Source of the DNA: Trametes villosa
Taxonomy: Eukaryota > Basidiomycota > Agaricomycetes > Polyporales > Polyporaceae
Assembly (NCBI GenBank): GCA_002964805.2
Contig: PUDQ02000016.1
Coordinates: 620,001-684,000 of the forward strand
Length of the DNA stretch: 64,000 bases
Reading direction: 5' to 3'
In this document: positions 57,380-64,000 of the stretch, piece after piece
Layout: the number at the start of each line of letters is the position of its first letter
Position numbering within the stretch: the first letter of the stretch is position 1
Notes under the pieces: generated by a model
What the model was told of the DNA's origin: nothing
The model's database searches: none
The model's input: the letters and a program-made list of their open reading frames with translations, nothing else
Program-made: the position numbers and the translations under genes

Positions 57380-58192
57380 TCACTCCGCCGCGGGTTCGGC
57401 TTGCTGGCTAGCGAATACCGCCGCTGCCGTTCTCTCCGGGTCCTCGCCCATCGGGAGGTGCGTGTAGCCGACGAGCAGGTCCGCGAAGGACGCGTCCGCG
57501 AGATCCGCGCCCCGAGTTGGCGGGTCGCTTGGCGGCAAGGGTGGAGATTCCAGCGGCGGGATCGATTCGGACGCAGTTATCGGGCGACCGGAGAAATCGA
57601 GTGGGACGATACTGGCGTGGTGGATGGCCTCGCGCGTGCGGACGTTATCGCGCTGGAGCGCGGCGAGTTGGGCGAAGATGCGTTGGGTAGAAGGGAGCAG
57701 GAAGGCAGCGTCGGCCCCGCTGCGAATGACGACTCGGCGCGCCGCGGCGGCGCGCTCCAGGAGCGCTAGGAGCTCTCGTTGTTCGAAGAGCGCTTCTTCG
57801 CGCTCGCGGTCCAAGGCGACCCAGGCGAACCGACTCCGGAAGTACGCCAGAGCGGACGGAGGCGCGGCGGGCCCGCGTAAGACGCGTTCGACGCGGTCGG
57901 TGGCGTCGCGGAGGTGGTACGAGGTCAGCTCGAGCGGCATCGCGAGTTCCTACGGCGAGTGTTCAGTATCGGAGGCGCGCAAGGAAGACAAGCCGCGGAC
58001 GCGGTCCTCGGGACGTACGGAGGCTTCCAGGAAGCGATCTAGGGCGACTTCCCACTCGCGAGGGTCGACGTCGCTGCGACGGGCCAAAGTCTCGAGCGCG
58101 CGCGAGGTGCGCTCGATCTGGGCGACAGCGAAGGGAACGGAGGCAGCCTGGAGCGCGCGAATGTCGTCGCGTAGGAGCGGGAGGGCACTCAT
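57380..58192 (-). CDS. Antisense gene B: helical protein of unknown function
   Basis: Two exons (58192-58019 and 57949-57380) joined by a 69-bp intron with donor GTACGT, branch-like ACTGAAC and acceptor CCGTAG; in phase, 247 residues. Starts MSALPLLRDDIRALQ. Almost entirely helical, with heptad-like leucines (ALFEQRELLALLERAAAARR, IFAQLAALQRDNVRTREAI), then a Pro-rich segment and an acidic C-terminus ending QQAEPAAE. A coiled coil that might oligomerise or pair with genes A or C is inferred. Without the intron the first ORF would stop after 80 codons. Confidence 0.7.
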
Positions 58193-58432
58193 GGTTCGCG
58201 AGGCGGTCGGCGCGAGTCAAGCACCTCGCGATCTTAAGGGCTTCGCCGGCAGTGACGTCGGAGGCGTCGCGCATTGTTCACCCGCTGACAAGATCTATTT
58301 GGGACATCGATACATCGCTCCTCGTGGCCCGAACCCTCTACCCAGCTTCGCGTCTCCTCCACCCGGCGCGGTAACCCTCCTCCCCGGCCCCTCTCGTGTT
58401 CGCCTGCGAATATGGCTGGCCGTCTGTCGTCG

Positions 58433-59126
58433 TCAAGCGAAGCCGCCGTTCTCGTAGGCCTCCAGGTCTGGCAGTCCGTACCAGATATCAGAACCGCGGC
58501 GCGGGACGAGGCTAGCAAGGGCGGGCGCACCGGCGGCGGCACGCGCGGCAGCGTCGTTAGTCGCCTCTGCGAGAGCGCCCAGCTCGCGCCGAATAGCTCG
58601 CAGGTGTTGGCGCACGGAAGCCTCGATGTCGGTAGCGCGCGCGAGCGCGAGCGCGCCTTCGGCACCCGCGCGAGTGAAGGCGTGGCGAGCAGCCAGTACG
58701 CGGGCGAGTTGGACCTCCAGGCGCATCTGCGCGGCCTCCGCGACACGGGTTTCGATCTCCCTACGGACGGACGCCAGCCGCTCCAGGAAGTACGGCCGCA
58801 GGCCAGCATCCGTCGTTTGGGCTCCCACCGCGCGCTCGATCCGCGCGAGGAGGGGAGTGAGGCGAGCGTCACCGTCCGTCACGATCAAGTACGACTCCTG
58901 CACCCTGTCAGGCTGGGTTCGCGAGCAGCGCGCGACGACTCACGGTCGCGAAGATGGTCTCCTTCAGCGCGGCGTACCAGTCCTCCTGGCTGAACGACAT
59001 CGCATCCTCCATCTCCTCGAGGTTTGCAGTCTGCCGCTCGAGTTGCTGAAGGACAAGCGGTTGGGCTTCCTCGCGGAGCGTGGCGACGGCGTCTTCGGTA
59101 GCGCGGAGTCCGTTCATGGCGTACAA
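58433..59126 (-). CDS. Antisense gene C: coiled-coil protein of unknown function
   Basis: Two exons (59126-58944 and 58897-58433) with a 46-bp GT-AG intron, in phase, 215 residues. The start is MYAMNGLRATED (or the second Met). Exon 1 has LQQLERQTANLEEMEDAM; exon 2 is a long run of Leu/Ala/Arg helix (ARIERAVGAQTT, RREIETRVAEAAQMRLEVQL) ending YENGGFA. An A/T-rich TATTTAAG on the minus strand at about 59,165-59,172 lies some 40 bp upstream of the ATG and could be its TATA box. The gene lies just inside the 3' LTR, so the LTR may contribute its promoter in antisense direction. Confidence 0.7.
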
Positions 59127-59202
59127 GAGCTGAAGAGCGCGGCGCGCCCCCGATTCGCGAAGTCCTTAAATACGCCGCGACGCGGACGCGATCGCATCGA
59201 TA

Positions 59203-59239
59203 GCGACCGAGGACGGTCGGGATTTCAGCGAGGGGGAGA
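59203..59239 (+). other. Polypurine tract region before the 3' LTR
   Basis: GATTTCAGCGAGGGGGAGA ends exactly at the LTR boundary, the expected place of the plus-strand primer. The same region, with the preceding GCGACCGAGGACGGTC, occurs in pol at 52345-52380. Confidence 0.75.
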
Positions 59240-59998
59240 TGATGCGCACGGTGCCACGCTGACCCCAGGATCTTTCGCCAGGCCTCTACGCTCGGCGCAC
59301 CGCGCGTTATGCACGCGCTCGCGGAAGTGCGCGCGTCCCTCCCTTCAGGTATCCGCAAGGGCGCGGTGGCTCCGTTCGCGACGGGCCCGGAGGCTTCGCG
59401 CGCGTTGAGCGGGACTATCGGCCGAGCGGGCGGAGCGCGAGTCATCGCCAAGGTCGGGCGCAGCACGCGGGCAGCCTTATCGGGCGCGACCGCCAATCGT
59501 AGGGCGGGCATTCGCGAGCGCGCGTGGACTCGCGCGCGGCGGGGCCGCTGTCCTCGCGATTCACGGCGCGGGCCCCCGAAGGTGTTCTGGATCCTTTCGC
59601 TGGCCTAGGCTTTGGTAGCACGATCCGGCCATGTACCTACGCGCCTCGGGCGCCAGAGAACTCAGATTCCTTTCCCCCTCACCCTCAGGAGCTCAATTGC
59701 GTCTGCGTCCCCTCTGCGAATAGCGTCCTGCGTTGCGTTGCGTTGCATTGCGAACTGCGCCCCTGCGTCTTCCCTAGCGTTTCCGCTTGCGCTCCCGCTG
59801 CGAAGCCTACCCGCCAGCGCTCCGCGTACGCGTTGCGATCCGCGCGAGACTTGCCAGCGCATCGCGCTTTCGCCGCAAGGGCACCCCGACTCGAACCTCC
59901 CTTCTCCTCCGCTTCGCGCTTAGCTTCCCTACAGGCCTCGTCCTCTGAAGGCCCTCGGCCTGTCTCTGGTTGTCCCTAGGGGATAGTTGAGTGCATCA
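59240..59998 (+). repeat. 3' LTR
   Basis: 759-bp copy of the 5' LTR with T at 59946 where the 5' copy has C at 46949 (a CpG to TpG change); no other difference was noticed by eye. Confidence 0.96.
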
Positions 59999-60002
59999 CC
60001 GT
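59999..60002 (+). repeat. Right 4-bp target-site duplication of the Gypsy element
   Basis: CCGT, same as 46239-46242. Confidence 0.85.
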
Positions 60003-61059
60003 ATCTTCCGTTATCTTCGTCCTTGAGATTGATGAGTCGAGGGAGCCGACTAGCAGATCATATAAGTTTTAAGTCTACTCCAATCAGACAGCAAAAACAA
60101 TACTCACCCAGCGAGCTCATCGGAGTATTCCTGTCCGAATGGGCTGAGAAACCGTTCCTGAGACTTCGGACGAACATTCTTGTCGGCTTTGAAGACACTG
60201 TCGCAACCGTCAGCACAGGATGCCGCTGACCTACGGGGTAATGCACATACGTTGGGACACCAGTCTCCGTCGTCTGTGACGTTGTGCTGTCCACGATGTG
60301 GTTAGTTCGTTGGCGCAAATAAGCAAAGGGCCAACGTACAAGAGTTGTAAGTCATCAAGAGACTTAGTCGAGAGCCTGACACAGTGACCGTTGGTATATG
60401 AGTGACCATCAGCTGGAGCAGACGCACCTCGGTGCCGTTGGCGAAGATGGCGGCGAAGATGACACCGCTAGTAGGTTCACCGACGAGGGAGGGGGCGACG
60501 AGGACTGCGGGTTCACCGACGACAGAGGCGACGATGAAGGCGGTGCAGCCGGGGTCGTCAACGGAGGAGAAGACGAAGGAGGGGCATCCGCCGTCGCCAA
60601 CGGGGGAGAAGACGAAGTCGGCGGGGTTCCCGTCGTCGACAGAGGAGACGACTGCGGCATCACAGACGACAGAGACATGTCTGCCTCGCTGCAAGATCCG
60701 TCAGAGTAGCGTCGACGTGACGGTGTGTGAGGTGCTGACCTCGAAGACTTGGCCCCCGCTGTGTCAACGCTGGCTGGCTGCGCGAGTTCGTCCGCGTGGA
60801 CTGCTGGGGTGTCAGTAGCAAGCTCGTTGGCTGCCACCGCCGCTCGCAACGCATTCTGGGCTTGCGTAGTGCTCCTAACACCGCCGTCAATCGCCGTCCA
60901 GCCGGAGCCTCAGATGAACAGTGAGCACTGACCTCGTCGTCTTGGGAGAGGAGCCGTTGGCCTGCGTCGGCGGCTGCTTCCGCTTCTGTGGAGCCCTATG
61001 AGAAGAATGCATCAGCTAGACGGAGCGGTGGGGGGAGGGAGCAGGCCGCACGCTTTCAT
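60003..61059 (-). pseudogene. Split host gene, 5' part
   Basis: Starts MKA at 61059. A 5' intron (acceptor CTTCTCATAG) leads to APQKRKQPPTQANGSS (possible nuclear signal). A second intron leads to a Ser/Pro-rich exon with repeated PPSSSPPL-type units. After an intron ending ATCGTGGACAG comes a Cys-containing exon (CPNVCALP, CADGCDSVF, FLSPFGQEYSDELAG). A GTGAGT...CTGCTAG intron follows, then LPRLINLKDEDNGR up to the insertion. The 5' splice site of the intron after the Ser/Pro exon is uncertain. The frame continues at 46242 on the far side of the element. The product may be nuclear; family not recognised. The gene is inactivated in this copy unless the element is removed at RNA level, which is unlikely for 13.8 kb. 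Confidence 0.75.
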
Positions 61060-61545
61060 CTGGGATGGTGGTGGTAGAGAAGAAAGCGCAGAGGGGGGAG
61101 GGGGACAATTTTTCTGGCAGGCCAGAAGACGCTCGGATCCGGCCGAGTTTTGGGGGCGGGCAGCGCCGCATCTATACTTCACGATTAAGGTTCTAGAGCC
61201 AGATGCATCGAGTCACATACCTTAGCCTAGCACCTGCGTCTGCAATGAACACCGACTACTTACCAACCTCCAGCCCTGCGCTCTGATGTTGCTGTACTAG
61301 TAGAATATTGCCTACACCATGAGCGTTGTAATGCTTCAAGTCTGTGATTTGCACGCCCGGACTGCTTTTCGCGCTGCTTTGGATGCGGCGTGAGGGAGAA
61401 TCGGGCAGACCGGCGTAGGCGCACGATCGAGCTGGGGCAGGAAAAAATTTAATGGCAGCGGCTCACCGTCGGTTCCGACCACGCAGGCTTGTCTGCATCC
61501 CCCCACTCCGCAACATTCACTCCATCTCCCGCACGCAGCGTCCCT
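61060..61545. promoter_or_regulatory. Divergent promoter region
   Basis: 486 bp between the starts of the split host gene (minus, 61059) and the gene at 61546 (plus). Contains a purine-rich run near 61,080-61,110. The two genes may share control elements. No specific motif could be assigned. Confidence 0.5.
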
Positions 61546-62670
61546 ATGTCATACTTCTGCTGTGAGTATGCTGCACACAGTCTAAGGTTACCAGAGCTTA
61601 CCTAGTCTTAGCCGGCGACCGGCTCGTTCGCGACATGTGGCCTCCTAACCTAGCCAAGCACATGGACGTTGCGCTGGATAAGGACGAGATGGCAGGCTGG
61701 GCCGTTGTTCCTGATACGTTCGATGGTGCGTGCTCATGGGCCGTTGTGATGCCTCTCGAAGAGGGGCGGCCGAACGAGTCCACGCTCCTCTACGACGCGC
61801 ACGACGGGCCCTCCAGCGATGGGAGTCCGGTCCGGGTTACGGTGGTCGTGCATGGCGTGGTGGAGAGCATCAATCTGCGTCCCCTGGGCAACTACAAAGG
61901 GTGAGTGGAACACATGCCACCGACGTGAACTCACCGCTAACGCGCCAACAAGCCTCGTCCAAGCAGCATCTCGCGCGGTACAGTATATCACCCTGTCCGG
62001 CGGACCGTGGCAGGAAGTGTTCGCTGCTCAGGTGAACTCCTTGAACTGCATCCGTGCTTTCGTCGGATCGGTGTTCGGTGTCGAAGTAGCGGATGCTGCT
62101 CATAACGCCGATACAATCCACTTCCATCGCCCTGTGTTCACCCCGGTGAGTAACTAGAAGTTACGCTCAAATATCCGTACTTACTATCACCAGGCTCAAA
62201 CCGCAGGCGTGCATAGCCTCTTACGCCGCGGAGACGACCCCCAAGGCTTCGCCACCGCAATATCCAGGCAGTGGGTCGTGGGTCATCGCGTCCAGGTTGG
62301 TATTGCAGGTGCGGGACGTGCCTCTGCCACTTGCGTTAGAAAGGGAGATTTCGTTGCGGTGGCGGCGTGTATCGACATCGTGAAGACGTATCGCGGGAAG
62401 CAGTGGAAGTCGGAGCTGCGCTTATCTATGCGGGAAGTTAGCCGCATCATGTCTGTCGATGCTCTGGCGGTGAGTCGTTGTTACTGTGTACCGATATCTC
62501 TGCTCACCATCATTCAGGAGCTACTCCCGAAAGTCCCCAAGCCCGAGATCCCCGCCGTCGTGCGCACGCGCCCCCTGGAGTTGTTGGTGTTAGGGTGCGA
62601 GAGTGACGAGGAGGACGATGAGCATGGACAGCAGAAGATGGAGGGCGTGCGAGCGAGCACAGCTGCGTAG
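61546..62670 (+). CDS. Unknown protein, 308 residues
   Basis: Five exons: 61546-61561, 61612-61900, 61953-62145, 62194-62469 and 62518-62670, all with GT-AG introns of 48-52 bp; the total is 309 codons with the stop. The first exon encodes only MSYFC. The protein continues GDRLVRDMWPPNLAKHMDVA, has a beta-rich region (VTVVVHGVVESINLRPLG), AVQYITLSGGPWQEVF, then HRVQVGIAGAGRASA and a block with FVAVAACIDIVKTYRGKQW, and ends in an acidic segment (CESDEEDDEHG). No signal peptide, membrane segment or recognised domain. If the 16-nt exon is wrong, the start would be at 61635. It is divergent from the split host gene. Confidence 0.7.
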
Positions 62671-64000
62671 TTGTCATACCTGTCTGTGGTGCAGCGAACA
62701 CTTCAGCGTGCTCAAGAACCAAGTACATCGCCGTCTAAATGCTACATGACAACAGTCACAACGGTACAGTATATACACGGCACGGCACGGATATGACGAT
62801 GCACTTGGAGAGCCGGGGAGCGATGAGATAACGGCGCCACCTCCCCTGTACTCAAGTAAACATCGAGGCCAGCTGCCCTCGACGGTGCGGGTATCTATGT
62901 ACACACGACACGCACTCCCTGTCAGTCGGCGCGCAGGATACAGAGGCGCAAAGGGTGGAATACGGCAGCCGTACTAGCAAGCCCGGCGCGCACACTATGA
63001 CCTTCGAAACAGAGGGCCCTAAGCGCTGTGTGGGGAGTCCGTGCAGTCGTCGACAAACGGCGTGCTTCCACACGAGCAGTAGCACAGCGACTACGGTGCT
63101 TCAATGGTAACTTAGCCCATCCGACCACGGAGCCCTGTTCCAGTATATACCTCGCACGATGGCGTCTCAGAAGACGCACCGGTAAACCGCTCTCACACGA
63201 CGTACCCTTCACTATCTCCCGCCACCCTGCTGTATTTGGTCTTACCCCTGATCGCACTTGTCAGCACAAACCAGCTAGGAAACATGTAAGTACGTACCAG
63301 TTCTGTTTTCTGCAGGTCTCACACCGCGACTGACTTGGTCATCCCCACAGTTTGCTGACTGGACGGGAGACCGCGCGAGCGCGCTACACACCAGTGTTGC
63401 GCCGTGATTTCAAGAGCAGGCGGTGAGATGCTTGGGCAGAGAGAGGAACAGGGTGTGAGATGGAGCTTACCAGTACTCGAAACTCAGCTGATCTCGTGTT
63501 GACTCTAGAACACTGCGCGTGAACGAACAGCATACGCGGCTGGCGCAATACTGACGGCTCTCCCATCGCAGACTGTGCGCTTCCCACTCACCTCGTCCTA
63601 CCGCCGGTGGACTTGGTCCTGCAATCGATAGCGTCAGTAGTATTACCACGCGCATGCGAACGTCAAGTCCACACGCGTAAACGAGCGCGAGCGAGCACGG
63701 CGGGGCGGGGCAGGGCAGTTGTGCGCGCGGGGACTGAAGCACGTCGCGTGTGCGAAGGTCCAGAGAGCCTGAGGCCGCGCTCCAGCTGCGCCGGAATCGG
63801 CGTCCGCGTCCGTCTCTCTCCGCGAAGTCCACCGCGCGCGCCATGGGAGCTCGTTCACTCAAGTCATCTAGTCATGCGCCACCGCCGCTGGCGACTCCCT
63901 CGCTCTTCCACATTCCCCTTACACATAAACCTAATTCCGAAGGAGCCTCGGCCGCCCTACGATGCTGCCAGTGCAAGAGTCTTAGCCCCCGGCACGCGCG
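62671..64000. other. Right-end stretch without a supported gene
   Basis: Short ORFs on both strands with no convincing splice chain. A minus-strand start near 63,660 (MRVVILLTLSIAGPSPP) looks like a short hydrophobic leader but cannot be extended reliably. Gene ends may lie beyond the window. Confidence 0.35.

Larger units (their letters stand above)
46243..59998 (+). mobile_element. Ty3/Gypsy LTR retrotransposon with antisense genes, 13,756 bp
   Basis: Two 759-bp LTRs (46243-47001, 59240-59998) with ends TGATGC...GCATCA flank the body. On plus: leader with candidate primer-binding site, gag with protease, then pol with reverse transcriptase, RNase H and integrase in that order (the Gypsy order). 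On minus, between pol and the 3' LTR: three intron-containing genes (54439-56944, 57380-58192, 58433-59126). A polypurine tract abuts the 3' LTR. Only one LTR difference was noticed (C at 46949, T at 59946), so insertion is recent. gag and pol look intact. The element is large for a fungal Gypsy because about 5.2 kb lies 3' of pol. Confidence 0.96.

Noticed and set aside
1..64000. CRISPR arrays, riboswitches, rRNA genes, bacterial-type operons
   Set aside because: None seen; the window is eukaryotic with spliced genes.

Overview
The window looks like nuclear DNA of a basidiomycete fungus, most likely an Agaricomycete. Genes are split by many 46-70 bp GT-AG introns. Several protein families are Agaricomycete specialities (DUF6535, DUF6589-like, expanded RecQ-like helicases, MULE-type N-termini). 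There are no bacterial-style operons, no CRISPR array and no rRNA or convincing tRNA gene. All exon models were built by eye and no homology search was run.

Layout. 1-0.8 kb: start of a minus-strand MULE-like transposase gene that runs off the left edge. 0.8-4.3 kb: gene-poor, decayed repeats. 4.3-7.7 kb: a complete poly(ADP-ribose) polymerase gene (WGR, regulatory and catalytic domains, H-Y-E triad intact). 8.4-9.95 kb: remnant of a fungal transcription factor. 9.95-15.7 kb: pyrimidine-rich decayed repeats. 15.7-17.9 kb: a 2,161-bp DNA transposon with 123/124-bp inverted repeats, a perfect 9-bp target duplication and two convergent truncated genes (DUF6589-like and RecQ-like helicase). 18.5-24.2 kb: an NmrA-like Rossmann protein and a Zn2Cys6 transcription factor. 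25.0-27.0 kb: a possible membrane protein and a C2H2 zinc-finger gene. 27-35.3 kb: mostly non-genic, with dispersed repeats. 35.3-37.5 kb: a DUF6535 membrane protein. 37.5-43.8 kb: gene-poor. 43.8-45.2 kb: two small unknown genes. 45.5-61.06 kb: an unknown host gene split by a 13,756-bp Ty3/Gypsy retrotransposon. 61.5-62.7 kb: another unknown multi-exon gene, divergent from the split one.

The most striking object is the Gypsy element (46,243-59,998). Its LTRs are 759 bp, show one visible difference, end in TGATGC...GCATCA and are flanked by CCGT. Besides gag and pol on the plus strand it carries, between pol and the 3' LTR, three intron-containing genes on the opposite strand. The largest encodes a 784-residue protein with a Cys spacing that fits the Zn(II)2Cys6 binuclear cluster plus a lysine-rich stretch. 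The other two encode helical proteins. Introns on the antisense strand would not be spliced from the genomic RNA, which explains how such genes can survive retrotransposition. The element also carries a second copy of its polypurine-tract region inside pol, a possible central polypurine tract.

The second notable object is the small TIR element. Its two ends carry hairpins whose stems differ in sequence but keep pairing. It may be an internally deleted derivative of a larger transposon that encodes a DUF6589-type protein and a RecQ-like helicase.
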